Source: Cloeon dipterum (lineage: Eukaryota > Arthropoda > Insecta > Ephemeroptera > Baetidae). Taken from it: a DNA stretch of 64,000 nucleotides. Below, in pieces: positions 1 to 11,302 of the stretch (its first letter is position 1; each line of letters begins with the position of its first letter). Under the pieces are notes generated by a model, which saw only the letters and a program-made list of their open reading frames with translations, ran no database searches and was not told where the DNA came from. Both the position numbers and the translations under genes were made by a program. The DNA lies in assembly GCF_949628265.1 (NCBI RefSeq), contig NC_088787.1:3462501-3526500 (forward strand). The letters run 5' to 3'.

Positions 1-1083
1 GTTGGAAGCTGCATGAGGGTGAATAAACACTATGAAAAGAAAGAAAATAATGAATAATTTAATTTAACAAAAAATAATAATTGTGAAATTTGTCGCTTAT
101 TTATTGGTCTTATTTATTTATGAAACGAGTTAAAAATTAGCACTCACCAGACGGGATGATTCGCAAGAGAAGCAGCTAGCCGGCAAAGACTGCGCCTTTT
201 TATTTGAGACAAGAGACGCAGGGGAAAGGGAAACCGCATGGTGATAAATTGTTGTCAAGCAGATAAAAAACATAATTGGACATTAATTTGGGTTAGTTCC
301 ATATTGAAAAAAAGCAAGGAAAGAATTTAATCTTAGAGAAAAGAGGTTCAAAAACATTCTTATTGGCCAATTTTTGTTCCAAAAGTGTTAAACTTAAAAA
401 AAATGCGTACGTGCCGTAAAAGATTTGAGTATATAGTAGCATAACGCCAGAGCATGAGAGGCCGAAAAGGCTACCAGTGTTATCTGTTTGGTCTTGACCC
501 TTTTCCGTCTTTCAAAGCGAAAAACAACCCAATTGACGTTAAAAGGTTATTCCCAGAATAACAGTGGCCCAAAAATTAGAACAGCAATTAACGCTGGCCG
601 CACATTGGCTACCAAAAATGTGTTTTTTTCACGCCCTCTAACGTGCTTCTGTGCGTGTGATTGATTTTATCTTTTATCTGTTTGTTGTTGTGCTGGCTGA
701 CCGAGAAAAATGGTTAAGGATTGAAAGTAAAAGAAAATTTAATTGATTTCATTGCATTGCTCCACGTGTAGGCAGACTCGTCGGCAGAAATTAATTTTAC
801 CCATTGATTTTTTTAATTATATAGGCCCTGCGATTTTTTTACAGTAGAGACAGAGACCTTTTCAGGGTACGTCAACTTTTTCTTATTGCATTTCGACAGT
901 TTTATAAATCAAATTCTTATTAATAATACAGCTTTTTGTCAATTAATTAAATTACATGGGTATATTTTTGGCATGCATGCAACAAAAATAAATTTTCAAT
1001 CAGATGATTTTTATTCAATTAACAAAATTGGTGCAAGTCCATAGCAAACGAAGGTGCATTTTGTATTTTGGTTAAATTTTCCT
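1..1083. other. non-coding stretch, window start
   Basis: AT-rich sequence with scattered stops on both strands. I see no exon with credible splice borders, no RNA gene and no repeat shared with the rest of the window. It is the 3' flank of the minus-strand lectin-domain gene that ends at 1084. Confidence 0.5.
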
Positions 1084-4000
1084 TTACGGTTGCTCACATA
1101 TAAAGGCGTTAATGGAAGTTACTGCGGTAGGATCATTTTGTGTCTTGATGAATCCGTCGTAAAAGTCGAAATTGACAGTCTTCGACAACAACATTACAGA
1201 ATTTGCCTTGCCCGAAAAGTGAACGACGGAAGAGATGCACATCGAATTAAGCGAAAAGAATGGTTTGGTGCGACTTCCGCACCAAACTTCGTCAGTGAGG
1301 GAGTTGTTGACGGTGAGAATATCACCAAACATCAATTTGAGTGCGGAGTCTGCGAAAAATATATAAAAAATATCAGTGATCATCAATTTTAAAGTATTTT
1401 TGTTATTAAAAATAAATATTCTTTTACTGTTATTGAACGTGATGAAAGCCCATTGCAAGTCTTCAAGAGTTTGAGGTTCGAAAAGCCGCATTCCGAGTCC
1501 GCAACAGTGTTTGTACGCCAAAATTGGATTCTATGGAATTTACTCCGTCAGCAATAAATTGAAATTATAAACTCGAACGCTCACTACTCGTGAACCACTG
1601 TCGATATTTCGAACGTAGAATTTCTTGTTTTGATACGTTACCATCTGCCCATTGCCATCTTCGCCAAAAATTCAGAAAATAATTAAAAATGATATAAAAA
1701 AAACCTCTGCTCACCTAAACCATTATTGGCGCTCATTGCATCAATCGCAGTTTGCTATAAACTCGATGTATGTATTACATATAATTTTATTTCAATTCTT
1801 TGTAATTACGTTTATCTCGCAGGGAAACATATTCGAAAGCCAGCATGATCTGCGGATGGGAAGGCAAGGCACTGGAGGAGTAAACTACAAATCGCGACAT
1901 GAAATCGAAAAATGCTGCTTCTTAATTTTATAATTACCACCGTTGCGTTGCCAAAATTATTCGATACGATATCAGAGACCAAATTCGGCGTCTTCTCAAG
2001 GCCGCACTTGTACGTTTCGTAGGCAGTCACGCACTCGTCGTCAAAATCTGATTAAATTAAATGAAATATTCTGAAAAGATGACAAACTTTTTCCACTGCA
2101 TTCGTCAAAAGCATCAAATCCCTGTTCCATCTTGACAGGATCCTCTTGCGACGCGAATTCTATTTCCCGCAACATTGCTAAGCTATCCAAAGCTCCCAAA
2201 TTAAACTTAAAAAACACGGCGTAATAAATTAAAAATATAATTGATTATTTCACTGTACCAATCCGACTTCAATCCCGACGCATTTTAGAAAGCACTTATT
2301 TTGATGTAAAAATTCAAATTTTAATTAAATTAAAAAAAAAATACGCAAACCTTCAAATTCAAAGAGACGTTGGCCGTGAGAAACGCGCTGGTGTTCAGCA
2401 GCAGGTCAATTTCAGCTGCCACCAGGATTATTTATGAAAAACACCGCCTTTAAAGGTTAAAATACCGGGAGTGATGGCCCAAATGTCGGCGCACTCGGTC
2501 TGCATGGCCTTTTGGCTCGATGCCTTCTTCCGCACGTCGCACAAAAACGATTTCTTCTCAGCGCAGTCCGCAGTTGCCAGGAGCACGGATCTGTTTCTCA
2601 CTTCGAGGTAAACGCAGCCCAAACCCGCCTTCGGGTGTCCGGCCTTCCACCTGAGCTCAGGGTCGACGAATGCCCTGTTCAGCGAGCACCAGCGGAAGTT
2701 GGATGGACACCCGAGATCCGTCCCGGAGAGCCAGAAATCTCCCACGGTGTCCGGGAGGAATCCTTTGAAATAATTAATAACGAGGAGAGTTAAAATAAAT
2801 AAATTGGCGTAAAGACAGTCCTTGACGAAGTTTCTGAGCCCACCAATCGATTCCTGAGGTTCGAATTAGGTAAAGTAGATATTTTTTCGAACCAAAAAGT
2901 GAAGTGCGACGTAAGAACTTTTTCCCGCCAAAACATTTTATGAATGCGAAAATTGCGCTTGCGTCAGAGCTGGTTTTAGGACTTGCAGAGAGACCGCCTG
3001 TACTTCTTTGTCAGATCCAGTCAGCTCTCACGCATGCGCACTTCTCGCATTCATATTGTTTTGGCGGGAAAAAAGTTCGTAAGTGACGCTGCACTTCTTT
3101 AACGGGAAAAACATCCTCTATACCTAATTTGATCCTCAGGAATCGATTGGTGAGCTCAGAAACTTCGTCAAAGACGGTCTTTAATTGATTCAATTGATTC
3201 AATATACTGAAGGCGAGTTTTGAAAAGCAGCTCAATTTTCCGGCCGAGTCCAAAGACGCCAGAGTCAAGCCAACGTCGCAACAACGTTGCCAGGCTCCTG
3301 ACCAGTCCATCTAAAATATGTAAATTTAAATCGGGAAATTTTTGGAAACAGACGAATTTATTTACTGGAGCAGAGGTGTGGAACAAATAATTCCGGCCGC
3401 ATGAAGTAAACCAGTAACCAAACGTGGAAAAATCTGATTTTTGCCTTTTAATTCATGCGTTAAATCGAAAGAAAATCTACCAATCAGTTTATTTTCAGCG
3501 TCGAAACGGCTAGCCTTTTTGGTTTTGAAATAAATTAGTTTCTAGCATATCCCTATATAAATAAATTATCACATCTCGTTTGCAGAGTTGAGAAGGGCAC
3601 GAAGCGACGCACGGCTTTTCAGTCGTTATTATTGACGTCTGATTTTTTTAAATATTATTCTATAGTGCCTAAAACTAAATAAATTTAAATGCCTTGCAAG
3701 CGAAAATGTATTTGCTGTTGCAGTTTCTATCAGTCAAAATCGCGCCTGTGGAGTTGAAAACCAAGCGGAAGTGTGCACAGCTCTCGTTTCCTCCGCGGTT
3801 GTCGGGCTGGCCTGGTTCCCACGCGACGCCGGGGCTGAATATTGTCGGTCCCGTCGGCTCACACCAAGACCACTGTCCTGCTGGTGCCCCCTTGCACGTG
3901 CCGGACGTCCAGTAATTGAAATTCCCCTTCCAGTCGGCTGAAAGGGGATTATTTAAGTGAAATTTCTTAACCTTGAAATCCAGGTTAACTAATATTGTAG

Positions 4001-6465
4001 ACGACAGTCAGGTTTGTCAAGCCGAGTTGCTCGGAAGCATTGTCCAAGTTTAGTGCCTCCATCCCCAGGGTGCAGCACTGACGAAAGCTGGACATCCAAG
4101 TCATCTGACGCAGTATAAAAAGCGATTAAGGACATAAAATTGAATTTTTAAAAGTTAAAACCGGTTTGTTTCCCAATAAATAGGTGTAGTTTCCGATGTC
4201 AATCCACAAACCGTAGGAAGTTTTATCTAAATAAATTATCATAGGAATTTAAATCCTATAAATCTTGGCGTTTTCTACTTATCAATTTCCCAGATGCATC
4301 AAATAAAGAGTCCTGCATTTCATTTGGAAAGCAGAGTAAAATGAGAAACATTGTCAAAATAATGCAGACGTTTTTGGTGCAGGATTTGGCGCTGGGACAG
4401 TCAACGTTGGTCTGGCAAACGAAGGGCAGGGCATCGGCGCAGTTTTTCAGCACCATCCCCATCTGTAGGGGGTTGGCGGACGTGACGACGGCCAGACAGC
4501 GCTCCAAGGCTGAAGGCATGGCGTTGGTCGACAGCCAGAATTTTTCCGAAGAAGTTAGAGAAGTAGAAACGCTGAATCCCGTCGAGCACCACGCGAATTT
4601 CTTTTCGGCGTCGCAATTTTCATCCTCGTTTGAGCCACCCGTCCAAAAAGTGCCGACTGATTTAAGTTTAATTAAATAGTTGATAGAAATGAGTGAGAGA
4701 GACCTTTTAAACTGGCCAGACAGTCGAGTTCCTCGAGCGAAGTGACGGCCAAAAGTGCCATGCTCAGCAACGCCTTGCACCGCATTCCAGCCTCGTTTCT
4801 CGAAACCTTGACGTTTTTATGACTAATCAAAATTTAAAGACCGTCTTCAACGAGATTTCTGAGCACAAATATCGATTCTTGAGGGTCGAATTAGGTAAAG
4901 TTCATATTTTTTCCGTAAAAGTCAATGCAGCGCGAAGTGCGAACCTTTTTTCCCGCCAAAACAATATGAATGTGAGAGTTGCGCATGCGTCAGAGCTGGC
5001 TGGATGTGACAAAGAATTCATTTTCTCTCTGCAAGTGCTCAAATTAGCTCTGACGCATGCGCACTTCTCGCATTTACGTTCATATTGTTTTGGCGGGAAA
5101 AAAGTTCTTACGTCGCGCTTGACTTTTTTGTCGGAATAAACATCCTTTTTACCTAATTCGACCCTCAGGAATCGATTGGTGTGCTCAGAAATTTCGTCAA
5201 AGACACTCTTAAATTAAGGGTAATTTTTCATACAGCTACGGTTGAAACGTAGTATTGCCTGTTGCACATTTTGGCCGTTAGCAATGAACCATCCGCTATT
5301 TTTGAGAAAGAAAAATAATGGTTAATTTATTTTCTCCTAAAATGCTCTTTTAAGAAAATAATTTTTACACTGGGATGGCTTTGGTGTTGCGTCATTCTAA
5401 TTAACGACGAATTAATTAATAGAATTAAATTTAGGATGATTTTACCCCCAGAAAATTGTTAAAATCCTTGCACCCCATGCGGCACGGAACAGGCTGAGCA
5501 AAGGTTTAATTTTAATTTATAAAGCTATTAATCATTTAACTGTTGTGGAAGATGTCGATTTTGCGGTCGTGGTTGTCATTAATTCCGAATTAGTCAATAT
5601 CGTTACAGATCCTTTAAGGGTTGTCGCCAATTGTTTGGGGGTACTTTCTGTCACTTTATTAGACGTGCTTATCGCTTCTTTAAAGATTGTTGTCTGCAAA
5701 GGGGTTGCTGGCGTCGACGCCGACGAAATAATTGCCGTCAAAATAGTATCAAACGCAGAAGTTGTCGCTGCTCCTCCTGCACCTGTGCGGACGTCAGTTG
5801 TTGCTATTTCGCTCGAAATGACGTCTCTTGCTTCCGTTCCTTCCGGTCGGCGGCTAGTTTCCGCTCCAGCATCTGCGTCAGAGGCTTCGTTTCATTTTTA
5901 ATGAGAAAGGTTCTCACCAATTTTATTCACCTGCCTCTGTACCAACTTCCGGCACAGTCGGCGGTTCGTCATTGTTGCTGACGTCAGAGGCAGCTGTGCT
6001 TCCTTTCACTGCGCCCGTTTTGCTCGCAAGCTGAATCAAAGTTGACGAAATCGGACCATCGGCCTGGTCCAACTAAAATAAAATAATAATTCATTCTCTG
6101 CATGATATTTCTAAGAATTAAATACATTTTTTGTTCTTTTCTTTGAAGTTGCGTTGAATTTCGGCATGCATTTTTTGAAACCGCAGCACTTGATGATGTG
6201 TTTTCGACGGAGCTTCTTTGGAACGTGCAGTTTAATCGGAGCTGGAAATTTTAACAGCTTAAAAATTAATAAAAATACCTCGACACTATACCAGAGTTTG
6301 CTCCTGCAAGCCTGATTTTCAAAGCATGTTTCCTGTCCTGCAGTGAAACAAAATTATTAATTAAAAACTATAAGAGTATACAAAATTTACCCGTCGCTCT
6401 TGAATTTTCGTCTCTCCAATCCACACCAGCAGCAATAAAATGAGGCTGCAGTAGCACACGTTCAT
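1084..6465 (-). CDS. secreted multi-domain C-type lectin / OBP-like chimeric protein
   Basis: Multi-exon minus-strand gene of roughly 1,000 residues. The ATG at 6465 opens a signal peptide (MNVCYCSLILLLLVWIG), with exon 1 at 6465-6391. Exons near 6332-6279, 6241-6127, 6072-5931 and 5872-5541 encode a Ser/Thr/Ala-rich stalk. CTLD-1 uses 5493-5446, about 5302-5249, about 4800-4704 and 4656-4370 (GTFWTGGS, WCSTG, NCADALPFVC). CTLD-2 uses 4312-4279, 4226-4162, 4104-3990 and 3937-3693 (YGLWIDIG, FRQCCTLGM, FNYWTSGTC, WEPGQPDN). CTLD-3 uses 3638-3573, 3514-3481, 3433-3366, 3310-3208 and 2762-2466 (GYWFTSCGRNYLF, WQRCCDVGL, DFWLSGTDLG). An OBP-like part follows at 2415-2351, 2205-2097, 2047-about 1938 and 1884-1810. 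CTLD-4 uses about 1650-1588, 1530-1428 and 1349-1084 (YKHCCGLGM, VWCGS, FICEQP). Phases agree at every junction from 3638 to 1084 and from 4704 to 3675. A secreted recognition protein is inferred from the domains. Exons 2, 3 and 7 and the CTLD-2/CTLD-3 link are least certain; two adjacent genes remain possible. Confidence 0.72.
1810..2510 (-). other. odorant-binding-protein-like module between CTLD-3 and CTLD-4
   Basis: Directly after the last cysteine motif of CTLD-3 (FLCDVRKK) the reading continues through ECADIWAITPG, EIDLLLNTSAF, FNLGALDSLAMLREIEF, DAFDEC and then DDECVTAYETYKCGLEK. The spacing C-V-T-A-Y-E-T-Y-K-C is the CX8C signature of the fifth and sixth cysteines of insect PBP/GOBP proteins, and the helix before it has OBP-like length. 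The cysteines expected in the third helix are not visible at the exon joint, so the fold may be degenerate. A proline/cysteine linker (PCLPIRRSCWLSNMFPC) follows before CTLD-4. Confidence 0.5.
2811..3182. mobile_element. non-autonomous inverted-repeat element (MITE), copy 1
   Basis: About 370 bp with long imperfect terminal inverted repeats. The left end runs from AAAGACAGTCCTTGACGAAG, and the right end near 3182 is its reverse complement. The arms also match at the GAATCGATT-type and TTTCCCGCC-type blocks. There is no transposase ORF. It sits in an intron of the lectin-domain gene between the exons at 3310-3208 and 2762-2466. The target-site duplication is unclear (perhaps TTAA or TA). Confidence 0.75.
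4834..5214. mobile_element. non-autonomous inverted-repeat element (MITE), copy 2
   Basis: Second member of the same family as the element at 2811-3182, also intronic in the lectin-domain gene. The ends are TTTAAAGACCGTCTTCAACG and its complement at 5214. The interior keeps the paired GCGCATGCG and TTTCCCGCCAAAA blocks in inverted orientation. It has no coding capacity. Divergence from copy 1 is moderate, so both are old but recognisable. Confidence 0.75.
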
Positions 6466-6608
6466 CGCTTTCGAAACGACTATGACAAGTGAAGTGCAAA
6501 TTCAAACGTATACTTTTAAAACTCCGTGCAACGATTGCCGGATGCGCGTCATCCGCTATTGCCGCTTTTCCTGTTGAAAGCAATCGTAAAAGTGGAGCAG
6601 GGATGCGG

Positions 6609-6616
6609 TATATAAG
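6609..6616 (-). promoter_or_regulatory. TATA box of the lectin-domain gene (candidate)
   Basis: TATATAAG on the plus strand reads CTTATATA on the minus strand, about 145 bases upstream of the ATG at 6465. This spacing would place transcription start near 6580 and give a 5' UTR of about 115 bases. The core is nearly symmetric, so a plus-strand start cannot be excluded. Confidence 0.4.
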
Positions 6617-6619
6617 CAT

Positions 6620-7473
6620 AGGCAGCTATTCCTGTTTCTCCGAACCAAACAGGGAGCATCCAGAAAAGTTTTGTGCGTGAAGAGTTCTAAGAAGGAATTT
6701 ATAATCACTTCACTGAAATGAGGTTATGCAATCTATTCGTCTTGAGTGTCACGCAGGTTGCGTAAAATTATAGCCCATTGTGCCTTTTTTGTGAAGCCAG
6801 CAACAATAATTAACCGTCAAATGAACTCAAATCTCAAATTACGGGAAAAGAAATAGGGCTACCATAAGTTCCCCCGCGCCAGTTTAAGAGGTTCCAAGCT
6901 TAACCGCGCTTCTGCAAAGCAGCAGCAGGAGAGTGCAATCGGGAGTTAATTTTGTACTCATCTGAAATTGATAGAAATCATGGAAAAAACTATTTTTGAC
7001 CAATTTAAAGTAAATTTACACAATAAAACTTCATTATAAAATGCTCTAAAGATATAAATTTAGTTATTTAACATGGTTTTATGCAATGTAAACTTGTACT
7101 CCTTTTTGTACACCTCAATAACTTTCTTGGTTGTTTCACGATTGGCGCATGCGTGTGCGATAGATTCCAGATTGTCAGATTTGTCAGCGTCTGGTACGCC
7201 ATATTTCGAAACTGATTTGACGGGAGGGAACAAGGCAAATATCAGTGAATATCGTCGTCATCAGCTGCGATAATTGGCTCATTTTCTCTCAAAGTAAGAA
7301 TCGTGTCTCCTACCGTGTATCTCCGTTAGAAATTTTGCTCCTTTTACGATTTTAATCGACAAATTCCTTTATTAATACTGCATGATGTGAATATCTTAGA
7401 AATTTTCTTGAATAATAATTAATGTTTCAAGCATTGTTTTAATGAATTTTCAGCTCAATTATCATAGTTCGGC
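6620..7473. other. intergenic region between lectin-domain gene and BTB gene 1
   Basis: Low-complexity AT-rich sequence. A 66-codon ORF at 7073-7273 has no recognisable domain, splice partner or paralogue and was not called. The 5' UTR or promoter of the BTB gene is presumably here; an AG acceptor-like site lies at about 7452, shortly before its ATG. Confidence 0.4.
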
Positions 7474-9315
7474 ATGGAAATGAACGGAGAAGGTGGAAAT
7501 CAAGAGCGAAAGATCGCCACCAAGAAGCTGAGGGCATTGGAGGAGGGTAGGCTGCCCACTGACTGCGTCTTCCTCGTCGGCAGGAATGACCATAGTGCAC
7601 AAGTATGTATGTGATAACTTAAGCGATATATCCTCTTGAAGTCTGTTTTCTCACATGGAATGGTAGGAGGTTCGAGCATTCAAGCACGACCTGCAGGTGT
7701 GCAGCGAGTACTTTGATGGCTTCTTCAATACTTTTGGGACTGACACTGCTCTCAGGCTGAGGAATGTTGAGCCAAATGTCTTCAAACTTGTTGTCGAGTA
7801 AGCTGAATTTAACCTTTTTATTTGTCATTTTATAAATTTTGAAAAATATCAGATTCGCCTATTTGTCTGGACAACTTGTGACTGAAGTGTCCTGTCTCGA
7901 AGAGTGTCTGCATCTGGCTCAAGCAGCAGATGAATTCATGATTGACGAACTGAGCGATCTCTGTGTGAAGATCCTCGAGGAAAATTTTCTCACTGTGGAC
8001 AACGTGTGGAGAGTGCTGAGCGCCTGGCACCACGTGACAGCTGTTGGTCCGGCGTGTCTCAAGGTATATGTTTAATTCCAAGCCACTTACTGACAACTAA
8101 TTGAATGTTGCAGCTGCTGAGTTCCTCTGCAAGAGAGTGTTTGAACCCTAAAAGATTGTGTGAAGCCAACGAACAGGCCCTCAAGCTGTTTTTGAGCCTT
8201 GACAACGTGAACTACAAATCTGAAGTGGAGGTGTTTCGAGCTTGTATTGCTTACGTTGAGAGCACCTCGCAAAACAAGTAATAAACCTCGCATTTTTCAA
8301 GAATATTTTGTGAAATGGTTGATTTTGAATAATAGGGTCTGCCTGCCTCGACATCGAGCATTGCTCCTGGCGGAAGCTGGTCCCCTTGGAGAATTGATGC
8401 CCTTGTTGAGTGAAAAGGATCAGCATCGTGTGACCATGTTCACAAATAAACTGACCTCCTTGGAAGCCAAGCAAGAGACTGGTCTGTGTCTGAAAAGTGA
8501 AGAGAGGCGCTCCCGCTGCCAAGAGTTCCACTTGTTTCCTCGCCTTAAAATGCTGGACATGTTGTCAGTCTTCAGGGAAGGACGTGCTGAAGAGATCATT
8601 GACGTCTCGTATCTCACTGGCATTTGGAATTCACTCCATTTCAAGCTCTCTTTGAAAACGAAGAAGTGCATTTCCATCTTGGGGTTCGACCTTTTTAGTC
8701 AGGTGATGAACATCAATTCTGGAGACTACCTCAGCAGCACTCCATTTCGCAGGTATTTTGGAAGATGGATTGTTCTCTTTCATGTGTAGACGGTAAAGGA
8801 TAAAATCGAATTTATAAGTATCTCATTTAAAATATTATTGCGAATTGATTTCTTTTCTTGAAGATTTAAATTAGATGATGCTCATGCCTTGCTCTTATCT
8901 TGATCAACACTAAAACAAAATCTTTTTTTGCAGGTTGATGCTTGGCGACACTTACAAAAACAACATGTGTGTTGCAGTCCGCGCCACTTCTACCTTAGGA
9001 GGCGAACTGTCTCCCTTGGTGCAGTGCCCTGCCACGCTCACCAAGAACTCGTGGGCTCGCTTTGACACGCTTGTCACCCTCCCCAAAGGTGCTAGTTTGG
9101 AAGTCACCGTAAGCATTTACGACATCCCTTACTCCTATATGGGGGGCATGTTTCTGCGAAAGGTTGGCAACCGGAACCAAAACTCTGACCACTTCAGTCA
9201 AGTCAAAGTGGAGATTGCTACAATTGATATTAGTTTTGGTCCATGCAAGTTGTTTGACAATTATAGCGCCACTGATGTGGGCGTCTTCAAGAGCATCTAC
9301 TTTGAAGAAGTGTGA
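7474..9315 (+). CDS. BTB-BACK-PHR domain protein (BTBD1/2/3/6-like)
   Basis: Six exons: 7474-7602, 7667-7797, 7853-8063, 8114-8277, 8336-8752, 8934-9315. They splice in phase to 477 residues. The N-terminal part is a BTB/POZ domain (TDCVFLVGRNDHSAQ, FKHDLQVCSEYFDGFF, VFKLVVEFAYLSG). A BACK-like helical part follows (LEENFLTVDNVWRVLSAW, ALKLFLSLDNV, ACIAYVES). The C-terminal about 150 residues resemble a PHR domain (GDTYKNNMCVAVRATSTLGG, TLVTLPKGASLEVTVSIYD). In this family BTB recruits Cullin-3 and PHR binds substrate or partner proteins, so a ubiquitin-ligase adaptor is the family-based expectation. AATAAA at 9746-9751 could serve polyadenylation. Its closest paralogue lies tail-to-tail at 9939-11058. 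Confidence 0.85.
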
Positions 9316-9938
9316 ACTTGTACGTGGAAGCCTCAAACGTTTCTTTTTTCACATACTGAAATATTATGTATTTTGGCCAGATGGTCAACTCTTTTGATAG
9401 TATTTAAAATTGCGTTTCGTAATTTTGTGCGTAAGAAATGACGGAAACTTGAAACCTTGCTTTTGATTTAAAGGTTTTATCGTGGTCTACAAATTTAACA
9501 TTGTTTTATTTAAAAGTTTGAAATCAATACCAATCCGCCTGTTGTGAAAACCTTAAATTCGAACTACGTGAATATTCTTAATATTTTGCTAAAATTTTAT
9601 TTGCGAATGAAAGAAATAGGAGTTTTGTAAAAATTGAACAATTCACCTGTAATGTTTAGCTGACAATTTGTTTGTTGTTAAAACAAACGACCAATTTTTG
9701 ATGATTAACAAAGACAGCTGTGAGTTACGGACTAGGAAGTCGATAAATAAATGCTAATAAATGATCCTGAATAGTTTTTGTTTTATTTATCTTGAAAAGC
9801 CAACATTCCCATAAGTTATCTACGTCTTGCAGCTCTTTATATTTAATTTGACAAAGATTAGAGCGTTTACATTATTATGCGAGCGATGAGCCAATTTGCC
9901 GCGACACGAACAAATATGCAATTTCGATTCATTTCAAC
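9316..9938. other. shared 3' flank of two convergent BTB genes
   Basis: AT-rich untranslated or intergenic DNA between two convergent stops (9315 plus, 9939 minus). A plus-strand AATAAA occurs at 9746-9751, so the two transcripts may approach or overlap at their 3' ends. No coding signal. Confidence 0.5.
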
Positions 9939-11058
9939 TTAGTAGTAAGGTGTTGGGTAATACGAGGCACAATAAGAATCATAATCTTCTAGCGTGACTC
10001 TGGCACGGCTCTTGGTGAGGGCGGACAGGGTGGGCACGATTTTTGGACACCAGTTGCGCCTGAGAGGGTGTTTGAAGGCAGCCAAGCAAGTCAACTCGTC
10101 ATTCGTGAGAAGATGTATTATCTCTTGAACGAGATCCATCTTGATATCATCAGCGAAGAGTCGAAGACCCGGCAGACAAATGTCACGAAAGGTACTTCTG
10201 TAACGTGAAATTCACCTTTAATTTTGAGCTAATCTCCCGATTATTTTCATAATTAACCTCTGGTCAGCAAAGTTTCCAGTGTACTTAACACATGCTCTCA
10301 AGAGCTCCGACTCCGAGGAAATGGCCATCTCGTCCAGAGTTAGGAAAAGCTTCAAACCCTCGGCACTGATCTTGAGAAAGCTTTTATGCCTCAGACAATC
10401 TTCCGTCTTCAGACTCAGCAGCTAAATGTTAAAAATTAATTCTCGTGAATGCACTAAATAAGACTTATCCTTTCACTTTGAGACAAGGTGAAGCGATGGC
10501 GTTGACCAGGTGGTACTTGTGAAGCATTGCCCACACGTTGTCCACCTTAAGGAACTTGTCCTCGAGCAGCTTAGAGCACAGCTCAGCCAAGTCTTCAATC
10601 ATGTACTCTTCAGCGGCAGATGCCACCTTCAGGCAGGTCTCCAGATTGTCGACCTTTGACACAATCAGGTGACCGCACATGTGAATAAACCTGTAATGAT
10701 TTAAAAGTGTAATTAAAAAATACGAATTTTCTAAAAAAAAAATCCCTACTCGATGACAATTTTGAAGATTTCCGGCTCAATGTTCTTCAGTCTGATCTTT
10801 CTATCGCTTGTCTGCTGGGTCAAAGGGCTGTCCAACAGTTTTTCAAAGAACTCGCTGCTCACAATCAAATCTACACGAAAGGCTCGGATCTCCTGAAATA
10901 CACATTTTTGTTTTCACAGAAAAATTCGCGACAAAACAAATAGTCAGTTGTTGTACCTGAGCAGTTTCGTCATTTTCGCCAACGAGAAAAATGGTGTCCG
11001 TCAGGGAACCTTCTTCTAGGGCCTTCAGCTTCCTCAAAGCAACCGTCCCCTTGCTCAT
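9939..11058 (-). CDS. BTB-BACK protein, paralogue without PHR domain
   Basis: Five exons: 11058-10957, 10892-10750, 10690-10477, 10421-10258, 10197-9939. They join in phase to about 293 residues. The exon plan copies the neighbouring plus-strand BTB gene, including a fourth exon of 164 bases in both. Matching motifs are LRKLKALEEGSLTDTIFLVG, EIRAFRVDLIVSSEFFEKLL, VDNVWAMLHKYHLVNAIASP and LKLFLTLDEM. The protein ends in a short tyrosine-rich tail (SYYPTPYY) where the neighbour continues into its PHR domain. The ATG at 11058 is preferred because the longer upstream frame lacks an ATG and an acceptor-like TTCGCAG precedes it. Likely a diverged duplicate able to dimerise through BTB but lacking the substrate-binding end. 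Confidence 0.8.
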
Positions 11059-11302
11059 CACGCAAGCTGGAGCTGCGAAGATGCCCAAAAGATGAATTTA
11101 ATTTGGTTAAAATACGCTCCAGAAAATGATAGCGATGACACTGCAATCAACTGGAGTTTGTATGAAAAGTGAGAGAGGAGAGAGGGAAAAACCAATTTTT
11201 TCAGAACCCTCAATGGCTAATGGCTTTGTTTTCTCAGGTCACCTGAAGATATCAGGTGCGAGGAGCGGTTGAGGAAATTCAGTCAGGAAACAACTGGTAG
11301 AT

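Noticed and set aside
5545-5981. Plus-strand ORFs over 5.5-6.0 kb
   Set aside because: They are antisense shadows of the Ser/Thr-rich stalk exons of the minus-strand lectin-domain gene.
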